DNA of 64,000 bases from Pseudopithomyces maydicus (GCA_026873275.1 JANTUC010000007.1:1178001-1242000); one strand, 5' to 3'. Shown: positions 20,926-33,152, numbered from the stretch's first letter. The notes: generated by a model not told the origin, from the letters alone. Translations and numbers: made by a program.

Positions 20926-22867
20926 ATGATTCACATTGACTACCCCACATCATACTCCTACGCGCCCCTTCCATCGCCTAATCATATTCGCCTCCTCCAC
21001 TTCCGCAATATTGATTATAACGATGGCACCCTTCCGTCTTTCAACATTGTTGTCAAAAGACTCCCCACAAAAGACGACTGGTTCGACTTTGAAACGGTCT
21101 CGTATACGTGGGGCGCGCCCAAACGCGTGGCTTCCTTGGTTGTTAACGAAAGCGCCGGCACCATTGGTTTGACTCTTAATCTTACAGAAGCTTTGCCTCA
21201 TCTAGTCGGCAACTCAGTAACAGGGTATTTGTGGATCGATCAATTATGTATCAACCAACATGACCCGGAGGAGAAGGCGCAGCAGGTTGGTACCATGGAC
21301 AAGATATACAAGGCCGCGCTCCGTGTATTGGTTTGGTTAGGTCCAGGAGACCAATACTCTTTACTTGTCAGAGAATGGTTGGAAAGATTGGAAGACTGGC
21401 TCAGGAGCAGAGATGACACTGAAAGGACGCTCGTTGAGAAAGAAGGTTACAGTCCGAACATTCGCATGCTCGTCGTGCGTTCTTTATGGGTACAACAGGG
21501 GGCTGATTTAAAATACGCCCTTGCGGCGCGGCGATTTTGGGGGAGACGCTGGTTCCGTACGTACTGCCCAATTATGAAGTGTTTACATCTTTCTTGCTAA
21601 GCAAAGACACAACACTAAGTACATCCCCCACTTTTTTCATCATACTGACATTGGACCCATTGGCTCAGGTAGAAGCTGGATTTGTCAAGAATTATTACTT
21701 TCAAAGGATGTACTTTTCCTCGCAGGTTCGGAGCACTTCACCATTCAAGAGATTACCGATCTGCAAACACTTCCCCCAGACATGGCCTTTGACGATGAGG
21801 ATATGGAACACACGACGGCCTATAATACTCTCCTGACCCTTAAACGCTTTCCCTTTACCGATCCACAGCCTCTTCGTTTTCTCCAATTCATGGCGCAGGT
21901 GGCCTCTGAATTTGAAGCCACTGAGCTCGTCGATCGTCTTTGTGCTTTTCTGGGCATGTTGGACGAAACATCCACCTTCTTTCCAGACTATTCTCGTTCT
22001 GTTCGCTACAACTTCACGGCTTTTGCTGTCAGCCTAGCTCGCTCATACGGGTCTATCGATTTTCTCTCACTCTGGTCCGCCGTGATTGATGCCAAGATCG
22101 AGTCTACACCTGAGCCATTACGAGACTTCCCGTCATGGGTACCAGCCTGGACATGGCTTCCCCTTCTTGCACCATTTCGCCTCGCTGCTGGCACTACACG
22201 CGCATTTTTCAACCCCGTGACATGGAACGCGTGTCTCTCCCGTCCACATATACATTTCCAGGCTGAGGACGCCATCGAGACAGAACACCTACATGTTCGT
22301 GGACGAGTCATCGATTACGTGAAACAGATCAGTAATTGCAAGATCGACCGGTATTTTGGGGACGTAGATGACGACTATTTAGACTCGCTTGTTCACAAAA
22401 TACAATCCGACTTGCCAAATTCAGCGTACGAAAGCTGGGGGAAAATCGAGCTGGTTAATTTTCTGAACGTCATTTCCCACAATGGTAATCCGCCAAAGCA
22501 ATCCGCTGAAGATATCCTGGGCCTGGTCCCGAAGCTATGGGGCTCTGATCTTGTCAATAAAACGGTTGTTGGGTACAATGAAGCGCTCTCTTCAACTTTG
22601 TCTATAGGGAGGGGGAGACGATTTGTCACCACAGAGGAGGGGCGACTAGGTATTGTGCCCTTCAGCGGGAGTCGTGGACTGAGTGACAGTGGTGAAGGGA
22701 GCGCTATCGTTTTGTTGCATGGATGCTGTGTTCCGGTGGTACTCAACCCCATTGACAGAGATCAAAACACATGGATGGTAGTAGGCGACTGTTATATAGA
22801 AAGAGTCATGCATGGCGAAGCTGTTTCGTGGGAAGTGAGCGATGCGATGACGTTCGTTTTAGTGTAG
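20926..22867 (+). CDS. HET-domain (heterokaryon incompatibility) protein
   Basis: Two exons, 20926-21556 and 21669-22867, joined over a 112-nt intron (GTACGT..GGCTCAG), give 609 residues. The HET domain is clear: VSYTWG near residue 59-63, LWIDQLCINQ near 102-111, the Glu-Lys-x2-Gln-Val and MDKIYKAA helix, VLVWLGPGD, and GRRWFR running across the intron into SWICQE. The C-terminal part has the usual variable helical region and ends in a small beta-rich HET-associated module (VVGDCYIERVMHGEAV). HET proteins trigger programmed cell death when unlike hyphae fuse; many paralogues are of unknown specificity. No NACHT, ankyrin or WD repeats are fused here. Confidence 0.9.
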
Positions 22868-23603
22868 ATAGATGTTGTCACCAGCAAGATCAAGAGTATA
22901 CCTATCGAGATGACGCATATTGTCATTGGGGAGCGTCGATCACAAGCGACTGGCGAACACATTCAAAAACAGAGGTGTCTTTCACTGGAACCGAGAGCAC
23001 CATAGTTATGCGTTTACCCACACGACTGCGCCGTCGCGTACTCCTAATTTCGCTCCGGAATATTCTGTATTATTTAAATAGCAATACAATTTTTCTGCTA
23101 TACAAAATTAAATTCAAAGAAAATGTTTGTCGAACCAAATAAAAAGGCAAGTTCTTTGGGCCAGCACTTCGAAGTGGCTTTCAGTTTTGTAATTTTTGGA
23201 AAGTACGAGGGACGAAAGACGCGATATGTCTGTTATTCGAATCTAGTAAATAGATGCAATATATATATGTTCTATTTATTGCTAGTGCTACAAGGTGTTT
23301 AGAACTTCGCCAAGCTTTGCTTACTACGTACAGGATAGTGTGTGTATTCTTTGGTCTAGAGTAAGCTACTAAGTTCCGCTATTTGGTTATGTCCGAATGC
23401 AGATATTGCTGCCTGGTAAGGCCACCACCAATATACATATAAATAGTATCTCATGTCTCAATTAGTTGAGTACATCCTGCTTTCCTTCAGACATAGTTGT
23501 ACCAATCGTTGCAAAACCTTGCTGTGTGATCGTCAGGTTTTCCTATCATCAACAGATCACCCATTTTCGTACAATCTGAAACTATACTCTTAGCCGCTTC
23601 GTT
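22868..23603. other. Intergenic, AT-rich in part
   Basis: About 740 bp. 23050-23310 is AT-rich with short runs of A and T. No gene or RNA is supported. Confidence 0.5.
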
Positions 23604-24605
23604 ATGTCGCCTCTCCCGAAAGATTTCAAAAACGAACTCCGGGCCAAAGCAAATGCCAGTCTGCAAAGGCATTTCCAGTCTCTTGAAGAGGAAAATCGAA
23701 AGATCAAATACGAACCTCCGTCTCCAGAAATGCTAGCCGACTTCGCATCACACTTGCAATGCTCGAATCGAATCCTAGTTCTTATTGGGGCTGGACTATC
23801 CGCTTCCTCGGGAATTCCTACCTATCGCTCAGCCAGAGGCTTTTGGGGAACATACTCGGACCAGCAACTCGCAAATAAGGATGCATTCGAGGAGAACCCA
23901 GTCTTGGTCTGGCAATTCTACAACTACAAGAGGCAACAAGCGAAGACCGCACTGCCCAATCCAGCCCATTTCGCGCTTGCGGAGTTAGCGAAGAAGAAAT
24001 CAGGGCTGCTGAGTGTGAATCAGAACGTAGATGAATTGTGTCAAAGAGCAGGGCACCCCGAATCCCAGATACATAACCTCCATGGGAGCCTGTTCCGCGT
24101 GAGATGTCTGGATGATGAATGCGGCTACGAGGTAGCAAATGATGACGTTCCAATTATATCGCAGTTGCCAGTTTCGGAGCCACCTGGAGTCCTGGAGTCA
24201 GCCGATATAGACTCACATCCCCATGGGTGCATCATTGAGGACTTGCCTCACTGTCCACAGTGCCAGGCAAGCTTACTTCGCCCTGCTACAGTATGGTTTG
24301 GCGAGGGGCTTCCAGAGACCAAGGTGAAACAGATAGATGAGTGGTTGAGAGACGGTGAGGCGGCGGATAGCAAAGTGGATCTGATGATGGTTATAGGGAC
24401 GTCGGCCATGGTGTGGCCTGCGGCAGGGTACATCGGCCGGGCAAGAAAGGCAGGTGCCAGGGTGGCCTTTTTCAATATAGAGGCCAAGACAGCAGGTGTA
24501 GCTAAGCCAGAAGATAGTGATTGGGTGTTTCTCGGAGATGCAGCTAAGCTCATTCCACAGGCCTTCGAAAGCGTACTACGCGAATCCGAGCAGGTTGAAA
24601 GGTGA
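23604..24605 (+). CDS. NAD-dependent sirtuin deacylase, SIRT5-like
   Basis: A single-exon gene of 333 residues. NAD-binding GAGLSASSGIP (62-72), NQNVDELCQRAGH (139-151) and catalytic His160 in LHGSLF are present. The zinc ribbon has Cys168, Cys173, Cys217 and Cys220, and the C-terminal GTSAMVWPAAGY closes the Rossmann fold. The spacing and the segment WQFYNYKRQ place it with class III (SIRT5/CobB-like) sirtuins, which remove succinyl, malonyl or glutaryl groups. In human SIRT5 the acyl carboxylate is read by Tyr102 and Arg105; here the matching positions are Tyr106 and Lys109, followed by Arg110. The last 30 nt overlap, on the opposite strand, the end of the metalloproteinase gene. Confidence 0.93.
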   Translation: MSPLPKDFKNELRAKANASLQRHFQSLEEENRKIKYEPPSPEMLADFASHLQCSNRILVLIGAGLSASSGIPTYRSARGFWGTYSDQQLANKDAFEENPVLVWQFYNYKRQQAKTALPNPAHFALAELAKKKSGLLSVNQNVDELCQRAGHPESQIHNLHGSLFRVRCLDDECGYEVANDDVPIISQLPVSEPPGVLESADIDSHPHGCIIEDLPHCPQCQASLLRPATVWFGEGLPETKVKQIDEWLRDGEAADSKVDLMMVIGTSAMVWPAAGYIGRARKAGARVAFFNIEAKTAGVAKPEDSDWVFLGDAAKLIPQAFESVLRESEQVER

Positions 24606-26492
24606 TATCCAAATATGTGGAAAACAAATGTATATTGAACGAATAAACGTGTATCGAGGCACGGTGACCAAATTCATAGCAATGATTGCCTGGTTTTCCT
24701 CATGAGACAAGTCTCCAGATGTCTCCACTGGTACCCGTCTCCCAAACTTCGCCTTTTCTCCCCCGACTACTGTACTTGAGTCCGACCGCTCATCTAACAT
24801 CTCCCATACCAGAGGAGTCCCTGTGTATCTCCAGATACTCCCATCTTGGTGCTTACTGTACACATAGTTTCCCACAGCTACTACCCCAACACTGTCATCC
24901 TCTTCAATGAGCACCCATTCGATTGCGTGATTATCCAGCCAAACGATGCTGCCATCAGACTGCAGCTTATAGAATTCCTCTCCACCAACCGCGATCGCAA
25001 TATTTGACCGGTCCTGATTCACAATTTGCCATCCATCGGATGTGTAAGGCCAGAAAGAGCGCACAAGATCACCATTTGCAAGTAAGTTCCACAGTGTTCG
25101 CGAGTCGGTTGCAGCAAGCTGTACAGATGATGGTGCGGAAGGTTGTTGAATCGTTGTCCATGTTTGGCCGTTTCCCGAGTAGCGCGTTACCCATCCATCT
25201 TTCCTCCGCATATACAGCTGGTCAGCCGCAGCATATATCTCAATCACATTGGTGGAGGCGGAAAATATTTGTTGCCAGTTCGACCCGCTTGGTTTGTATT
25301 TCCAGACCGTACCGTCAGTGTGTCGCTGGTACAAGACACCCCCAGAGCCGGCAATTTGCACAGTATCTTTATTGCTATCTATAATAGCCCATACGCCACT
25401 TGAGTTGTACGAGAGAATCTGTCCATTAGAACGGAGCTGATAAAGCCCATCGACCATGCTTGAGGAGCCTGACGCGGACGAGATTTGTATTACATCTTTA
25501 CTCGCTATATTGCCATCGATTCGACTCCAGCGCGGGATTTTCCAGCCATATATTTGATGAATGCCCGCTTGATCATCCGCGTGTATAGGTCGTATGTCTC
25601 CTTCGTAGAATGGAAACATGATGGCCGCTTCTACTTTACTGTGGCTCAATCCAAGAGCATGTCCAATCTCATGAACAGCAGTGTAGTTAAAGAGCCGGTC
25701 ATCACTCCACTGGTAGTAGTCATTGAATGTGATATTTATGAGGCCGGAAGATAAGGCCATTCCATCTGCAATCATGTTGGTGAATGCATATGTATCTTCC
25801 GTAGGACCCATCGTCATGAAACGAATGTATATATCAGCTTTTGGCGCACTTGAAGGTGCTTCGACGATCGTGATAGGTATTACTTGTGTCCAACGAGCAA
25901 AGGCGGCGCTGTCAGTATGATCAGATATTGTTTGATTGAAGTAACTTGAATGTGCGTGCCAGAGTAAAGAGAAGAGAAAAAGAGTCCCTTACCTGACAAG
26001 GGATCGCTGTTGGCTAGGAGGTAGATCAGTTGTATAGTTGATGAAGCGATATGTGATTGCGGTGTGATCCCATTTTGGGCCCCATGCCACGTAGCGACTT
26101 TTCAAAGTGATATTTCCAAGGGGCTCGGATGGGTCATACGGAGGAATTGTACCGCAGCGAGGTCTACTCATGACTGTTTCCATGCGCTCATCGTAAACGC
26201 CCGTCTGCGGTACTTTCAAAATCTTCTGAATCCTTCGTATAGCAGCTGGTAACTTCTTCTCGGGGATAGCTTCGTCTTTATGTAACCAGCCGTATGCTTT
26301 AAAAAAATCATGCACGTCCTTATTTTGCTTCTGTTTATCGGAACGCACGCTATTACTTGGTACTGGAGTAGGTGCAGCAGTGGAAGGGGCGCTAGGAATG
26401 ATTGAGGTTCCTCCAACGGCGAGGTCGTTGATCGACCGAGAGACACAACAAGTGATGAGTCCAGCGATGAAAGCTGTAGTAGATATCCTCAT
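24576..26492 (-). CDS. Secreted matrix metalloproteinase (matrixin, M10A) with six-unit tectonin-like propeller
   Basis: Exons 26492-25993 and 25908-24576, with an 84-nt intron (GTAAGG..ACTGACAG), give 610 residues. Signal peptide at about 1-18; a Pro/Ser linker; a peptidoglycan-binding-like prodomain (about 57-108); a cysteine switch RPRCGTIPPYD (Cys113). The catalytic domain has the zinc motif HEIGHALGLSH (246-256) and a Met-turn (Met264). Instead of the four-bladed hemopexin domain of animal MMPs, residues about 320-580 show six repeats of about 45 residues, each with LYQL/LYQR-x-DG-x-x-W-x-Y and a terminal Trp, as in tectonin-type beta-propellers. It should be a latent extracellular protease activated by loss of the Cys-Zn bond, with the propeller perhaps binding glycans or lipopolysaccharide. 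The 3' end overlaps the sirtuin gene by 30 nt. Confidence 0.9.
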
Positions 26493-28130
26493 TTTAGTCT
26501 AGTAGGCTCTAGAGATGATAAAAACACGTTGGCAATTGTTGTTGAGTGGTACTCGGTCCAGATTTCTAGAGCGAAATATGTTCGTATTGCGACATTTGTG
26601 TAAGACTTGGTGAGACCACTAGCACTATCCGTCCGCAGTAACAAATATGAATCCGTGGATTTCAAATTAGAAATATGGCCTGCGATGTATCTTTCGTTTA
26701 AATCCTGAGGAGACTGCTCTTATAATCTTGCTAGCTGTTCGATTCTAATGCGTGTTGTCAACGATAAACTGGATTTGTCGACACAAGCCGAATGTTTCAC
26801 CACTGAGCCTAGTAGTAAAGAAGTATCACATCCGTAAGCCCATAGTCGGAACATACGATCCGTATTAGATGGACTGCGGCTCAGTCGGCGGGCAAATTTG
26901 GAGACTTCATTAATCTCGTAGTAAGGCGCCATGTTTGAGGAGTCGCACGAAGGAACACCACCGTATTCGGCGCGTAGGCTCGGTCTTGGATCCATATTTT
27001 GAATATGCTTATGCTCTGGAATACAATTTTGGAAAATTGGGTTGAGCATATTAGAGACTTTAGATACTTTACACGATCCACTATATAGATGATGATTGGT
27101 CCGACGAGGGCCACCCTGGGGTCGCTCTTTCGCGGTGACGATGTAAGGTTGCCTTAATATAGAAGTTATTTATAAGCCAACAGGCGATCTGCGCAAGCAT
27201 TTTTCCAGACCCGGTGGATTGAACGGTAGACGTGGGGTAAAGAGAACAGATATTGTGCAACCATCTAATTGAAACGTCACAAGCTTATACCCTTGACCGA
27301 TCATGTCGACTACTTATTGAGGCAGACTGCAAAATGGATTCCAATGCGGGTGACCTTGTTGTGAAGTAGCATACTCCAGGTGAACAAACCATGACAGAAT
27401 ATTTGCGCATCTGTACGAAGCTACACCAGATAACAAGCACGGCGGATGAGGTGTTGAGTTAATCGGATGGTGGTTCTAGATCCATCTCGTATCCGATAGT
27501 AGAGAGCATATTAGAGGCAAGGCTATCGGCTCTTGGGGGAGCCTTAGAGTAGGTAGTGCACATGCTTGGAAACATTGGACAAGGGTATAACGCCGTCTCG
27601 AACATCTCGCCAGCGCATCCAACCAGGCCCGATCCAAATGCATATTACACTCGGCAGGAACGGCCTCACGAGAACATGAAGCAGATGAGGACGGCATGAA
27701 GGGCTACCACAATTGGCATACTGGGCTAATTGGAATGTCCAGCCTCCATATTTACAGCAATGTAACATCAGGATGTGGGTCATGTATAGCTACAACAGTA
27801 TACAGGCACCATTCTGAGGGAACGCAGAAATAAAGGCACGAGGCAGAGGTACAATTGCATTGAGTAAAGTGGGCAGGATTGCGAGAGCCACCGGCTGTAG
27901 AGCTCCGTCATTTGCCATTTGTTCTATCCAGCGCGTCGCTTTCCTCAGTGACGTGGTAATCATTTGGCAGATCAGCCACTAGCGCACTTTTGATCGAACC
28001 TTGGTGAAAGGTCGTGGACCAGCCAAGTTGGAGGACGGGCGCTAGGGTAACCAGCGTGGTTGAGCTCCCAATGATGCAAGGGCGATTTCGCCGGATGGTA
28101 TACATGGTCATGTCCGTCGAATGGTGCGTC
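26493..28130. other. Gene-poor intergenic region, 1.6 kb
   Basis: I see no supported gene, tRNA or repeat. A minus-strand open frame (26720-27049, 109 codons) has no recognisable domain and no splice context. The right part is the 3' flank of the capping-protein gene. Confidence 0.5.
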
Positions 28131-29142
28131 CTACCGATTCATGCTGTTGATCATTTCCCTCTGGGTCTGTCTATCCCGGTTTGTCTGGCTCAGGGACGGG
28201 AGACCTAATAACGCAGTCAGCGCGACAAAATCGGGTTTCCGCGTTTGTGAGACCATACTTCTAAGATCGCCGACGACATCTTTTGCCTTGCCAAAGTAGA
28301 CCTCCTGCAGCAGGTTCCGCATCTTGAGCTCCATGTCTTCAACCATCTTGCCAATGTTGGCAACGTGGGAGCCGTCGTCGACGACGGCCATGTCCTGCTC
28401 GACCTGGCGCACCATGTTTCCGGAGAGGTCGAGGTTGCCGAGGGCGTCCGACTCGGTGCCCAGCGATAGGATGACAGTGGAGGTCAACTTGTAATGGGCA
28501 GTGCGGGCACGGTCCTGGGCGTCGAAGACGTGGATGGAGTCCCAGCTGCCACCGTTGACGGCTGTCACGGTCGTCAGAGTAGCTGCAGCAGCAGGTGGAT
28601 AACAACATACACTTCTTGAGCAGCACGCAGCCTGCAAATCCGTCGTCCATGTCCCAGAGGTAGACACTCGAGATGCCGCCCTCGAAGTAGCTGAATGGGG
28701 TCAGCTGCTGGTTGCGGCTCGGTGGGGGTTCAGAACGCACAGCTCCCTGTATACATCAAAGGCCTCGTTCGCCTTGATCTCCATCTTGCGTATGCGCTCG
28801 CTGGGGGTCACGCCCTCGTCGATGGGCGGCTCGAAGTTGTTGCTCCACGGGCTCCGCCAGCTGTCGCCATCGCGATTGTAGTCGCAACAAAGGAAATCCC
28901 GCTTGGTCTGCGAGCACTTGTTGACAGAGAGGGGTATGTCGACGGATTCGAGCAGGTCCTCTTCCAGCGATGGATTCAGTTCGATGATGTGGTCGACGTT
29001 CTGCTTGACATGCTTGGGGTTCAGCCGCCGGAGCAGGTCGCTGCACGGGGCAATTAGCGGGCAGGTGGGGGGCGGGTGGAGGGGTGGAGAGGTGGAGGGG
29101 TTTGGAAGGGGCTTACAGAGCGCTGTCTATGGGGTCTGCCAT
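28131..29142 (-). CDS. CAP2: F-actin capping protein subunit beta
   Basis: Five exons: 29142-29117, 29040-28741, 28690-28611, 28561-28259 and 28204-28131, with introns of 76, 50, 49 and 54 nt. They join in phase to 260 residues. The sequence follows the family end to end: short first exon (MADPIDSAL), then LLRRLNPKHV, the exon 2 segment with RSPWSNNFEPP and ERIRKMEIKANEAFDVYREL, YFEGGISSVYLWD, SWDSIHVFD, ALGNLDLSGNMVRQ, VYFGKAKDVVGDLRS and a short helical tail ending INSMNR. With the alpha subunit it caps barbed ends of actin filaments at cortical patches. The last intron is in frame (3n), so its retention would add 18 residues without a stop. Confidence 0.95.
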
Positions 29143-29857
29143 GTTTACGCTGTAGCAGTTGTAGTCGTATGGGTGGTGCAGCTCGGCGGAGACGTGCCGC
29201 ACACGCTTCGCCCTACCGTACCCCTCCCACTCGCCGCACGAGTCATGCACCTCGCCCATTACGGTATGGTGCACTGCCTTGACATTCACACACAATGGTC
29301 CAGGTGCAGGGCACGTGCGCTAGTGCAGCCCGGCAGGTCAACACATGCACAATATGTGAGAGAGAGAAAAAAGAGAGAGAGAGAGATGGCAATGGAAGAT
29401 GCATAGAGAATGAGGTTGAGAAAGAGCCAGCAGCGTCAACCCTCAGGTCGCTCTTGCTCCATACCCCCCACCCTCCGTTGCTCTTTCCTCACGCACCCGC
29501 TGCTCTTCCGCCCTCTGCACCGTGAAGTCACCCATTATCAATCTCGAGCCTTCTATGCATCTGTCCTGGCCATGTCTTCCCATGCCCATCGTGCGTGCTC
29601 GGGTGAAGCTGGATTTCATGCGAAGCACCCGAGCACGCTCACCTTCACCTGGTCACCACCACACCAGTGCGCTCTCTCACCGAGCACGTAAAAGATAAAG
29701 TGCCTACAGGCCATTTACGGCTTTTTGTTCTTCTTTTCCTCTCCTTCATCTCCTTCACCTCCTTCTTCTTCTCATCCACTACAGCATCTTCTCCTCCCTC
29801 TACTTTCTGCTCAATACTTCCTTATCTTGACACATCCGTCTGCACCCGATCAACATC
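29143..29857. promoter_or_regulatory. Divergent promoter (capping protein beta / AT-hook protein)
   Basis: 715 bp between start codons. It includes a purine microsatellite (GAGA runs at about 29359-29386) and a long pyrimidine tract of CTT/TCC units at about 29720-29790, just before the AT-hook gene; such CT tracts are common in strong fungal promoters and 5' leaders. Confidence 0.5.
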
Positions 29858-30574
29858 ATGTCTGATTCCGGAAACGACGTTGGCTCGGCTACTGCCACCG
29901 CCGTCACTGGTGCCAGCATCTTCACCGAGCGTGAGATGCAGATGCTGGCTTGGGCAATGCAGTCTCTCAAATCCGGCCCACCCGAGGTATGTTTGTCCGC
30001 ATCTGTAGTAGAGCTCCACCCAGCTAACACACTGTAACAGATTGACTACGAAAAGCTCGCCAACTACGCGGGCATGACCAATCCACGTTCTGCTGGCAAT
30101 GCTTGGGCCAAGATTCGCAACAAGCTCAACTCCGCTACTGGTGACGCCACCACACCCAAGAAGACTCCTCAGAAGAAGAAACTCGACAAAGGCAACACGG
30201 ATGGTCACGAAGAGGATTCAGTTGTCCAGTCTGACTGTGGGTTCATCTGCCCTGCTTTGAATGGCTCGCTGATACTTTCTAGCCCCGAAGAAGACACCAC
30301 GCAAGCGGACTCCCAAGAAGTCGGACGTAGACGGCGAACCTACCACACCAAAGAAGCGCGGTCGGCCTGCCAAAGCCAAGAAGACCTCTGAAATCGAGGA
30401 CTCTGGTATGTAGTGTGTCTATCTATCGTTACGTGCCCTGCTAATAGTTTGACAGGCAAGGCCATCAAGCAGGAGGCCCCTATCGATGAGAAGATGGAGG
30501 ACGCCAATGTCGATCCCAGCTCCATTCTCGACAAAGCCAAGGCTGACGGAGAGGTGAACCAGGAGGAGATCTGA
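29858..30574 (+). CDS. Small AT-hook chromatin protein with Myb/SANT-like N-terminus
   Basis: Four exons (29858-29986, 30041-30236, 30283-30405, 30456-30574) join in phase to 188 residues. Residues about 22-72 form a compact helical module (FTEREMQMLAWAMQSLKS, IDYEKLANYAGM, AGNAWAKIRNKL) that looks like a Myb/SANT-type DNA-binding fold common in fungal nuclear proteins. The middle is lysine/proline-rich, histone H1-like, and carries an AT-hook with the GRP core, KKRGRPAKAKK (132-142). The tail is acidic. It probably binds the minor groove of AT-rich DNA in the nucleus; specific function unknown. The second intron donor GTGGGT is weak, but the phase and the continued PKKTPRKR pattern support it. 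Confidence 0.85.
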
Positions 30575-31472
30575 ATATCTCTTTTGCTCTCATCGTTTCA
30601 ACGTGACCTAATCTTCCCCGCTTGGCTTTCTGTGGCTTAATGAAGACTGGTCGCAACATGTTTGCATCTGAAATCTTTTCAGAGAATATTATCTTGGGGG
30701 AAAGGAGATTCTTTCATCACAGCGAGATGTCGTTGAAGGACTGGGGCAACTGTTGCGTCCCATGAAGCGATATGCTTTGGCGAAAATAAAGCCTGGCTTT
30801 GGTTGAAGATGGCACATAGTTAGCTGTTTCTAGCTGATATCAATGCATGGAGCTTCATCACACTCATGATAAATTAGCCTCGCATACTACATTCTCTTTG
30901 CGTACACTGCCTACTTTGATGTACTGGGCAGCGAAAAAACAGATACCGTCTAATTCCCGACACCACTGCAATTTCTACCCAATTATCCTTCTATTTACTT
31001 TATAAACGTAGCCTAAGCTATAGACTACTATTCTTTCTAGTGGGGACCAAGAGGACTTGGCCATCTCTGGGTCACGACGTTGTGCATTTTCGCGTGCCTC
31101 AGCGTCCACAGACTAGCGTCCGTATTACGCAGACCTAAACGATCACGACATTCAATCCCAGAATTTCGTGTCCGACGCCAAAGTCAATGCCACGGTTCAT
31201 CCTCCTACCACGCGCAATTGAGGCGCGGCGATGCATATGCCGCGGACGAACATCTCTTTCCAACCCTGCCTCATCCAATCGCCACGCAATGTGGAATCTA
31301 ACGCACATGCCCTAGCCTGCAGCCGAGCAAGATCTATCTCATGGTGTCATCTGTAGACATTTTACGTTCTGAATCTCAAATACGTCATTGTCCTTCTTAA
31401 AAAGCCAATGCGTCTCCGACGGGCGTGATTTGGATCTCGTGAATCGCTCTTGGCTACACCACTTTTAGCATC
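30575..31472. other. Intergenic, no supported gene
   Basis: About 900 bp covering the 3' UTR of the AT-hook gene and the promoter of the permease gene. Nothing else recognised. Confidence 0.5.
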
Positions 31473-33152
31473 ATGGCTTTGGAAAAGACTCCCGTGGAAC
31501 AGCCTGATGCGTCAATCAACCCCGATATAAACATCGAAGCTTTTGCACAGGGAGAAATCAACGAGAAAGCGCTTCTTAGAAAGCTAGACTGGAGGCTGTT
31601 ACCAGCGGTTTCGGTCCTGTATCTCCTCTCATTCTTAGATCGCAGTAATGGTACGCTTCTTCCTTCCACTAGCACGTTCTAGATGCACGAGCTAAAACCT
31701 GCAGTTGCCAACGCCAGGATCGAAGGGCTGGCAGACGATCTAGGAATGACGGGGAACCAGTACCTCACAGGTCTAACTCTGTATTTCATCGGATATGTGC
31801 TTTTCGAAATTCCTTGCAACATTGTCCTTAAGCGTACGAGTCCAAAGTTTTGGCTTCCGACGTTGACCATCGCGTGGGGTATTGTGGCTACCTTGATGGG
31901 CATAACGCAGAATCTTGCTGGCTTCTTCGTAGTTCGCTTTTTGTGCGTACCTTGAAGATGATCTTTCCGTGCCCACGCTGATAAGTGCCACAGTCTGGGT
32001 GTTACCGAATCTGGACTCTTCCCTGGTGTCGTCTACTATCTGTCCATGTGGTACAGAAGGGACGAACGGCAATATCGAATATCACTTTTCTTCAGCTTTG
32101 CTTCGCTTGCAGGTGCATTCGGTGGTATACTTGCATATGGTATAGCGCACATGAGAGATGTAGGCGGCTATGCTGGATGGCGCTGGATCTTTATTCTGGT
32201 GGGTCCGCTTTCTTACGGCTGCTCACTTCACACTTACACCCTCATAGGAAGGCCTTCTGACGATTGCGATCGCTTTTGGGGCGTACTGGTTTATTTCCAA
32301 CTACCCAGAAAGCGTTGGTTGGCTATCGAAAGATGAGCGTTCATACATACATGCCCGTCTACGAGCCGATAGCGACGCCACGAACGATGAAAAGTTTACT
32401 TGGTCGTCGGTCATCACGGCCGCCAAAGATCCCAAAATCTGGTTATATGGTGCTTGTTTCCACACAATGAGCCTACCCTTGTACACGTTATCACTTTTTC
32501 TGGTGAGGAATTCGGACTCATGCCTCAGAGCTGAATTAACAGGTCATAGCCTACCATTATCAGAGATATGGGCTACTCCGCCGCACAATCCCAACTTCTC
32601 ACTATTCCCCCATATGCTGCAGCAACTATCCTTACTGTCGGATGGGCGGTCCTAGCCGAGAAGTACAAGCGCCGCGCACTCTTCACAATTACCACCAGCT
32701 CGTTGGCGATTGTCGGCTACATCATCCTACTCGCCAACAAGAACCCAGCACAGAGACCAGGTGTCTCCTATGCTGGAACGTTTTTCGCCGCCATGGGAAT
32801 CTACCCTTCTGTGGCTCTTGTTCTTTCCTGGCCTGCAGTCAACGTATCCGGTCAAACGAAGCGTGCCACGGCCAATGCTATGCAAATTTCGATCGGTAAT
32901 CTAGGTGCTGTCATTGGAACGCAACTTTATCGACCTGCAACGAGCCCACGATATGTTCTAGGACACTCTGTCGCTTTGGGCTATCTTATCGGTAATATCG
33001 TTGTTGTGAGCATACTTTGGTTACTACTGGCTAAGGAGAATAAACAAAAGCACGAGTATCTTGTTGCAAATCCTGATACAAATGGATTTCACGACACCGA
33101 GGAGGATTTAAAGTTGGGCGATGAGCATCCGCGGTGGCACTTCAACACGTAA
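31473..33152 (+). CDS. MFS transporter of the allantoate permease (Dal5) family
   Basis: Five exons (31473-31650, 31705-31942, 31994-32198, 32248-32502, 32550-33152), with introns of 54, 51, 49 and 47 nt, give 492 residues. It has the anion:cation symporter hallmarks: RKLDWRLLPAVSVLYLLSFLDRSN in helix 1, NARIEGLADDLGMTG, LTLYFIGYVLFEIPCN, LGVTESGLFPG, FIL-EGLLTIAIAF, YPESVGWLSKDER, and WPAVNVSGQTKRATANA in the second half. Family members import allantoate, ureidosuccinate, nicotinate, biotin precursors or pantothenate with protons. Substrate cannot be assigned. All four junctions are in phase and no frameshift is seen. Confidence 0.92.

Noticed and set aside
26720..27049. 109-codon minus-strand frame
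   Set aside because: No domain, signal peptide or splice partner; isolated in a gene-poor stretch.
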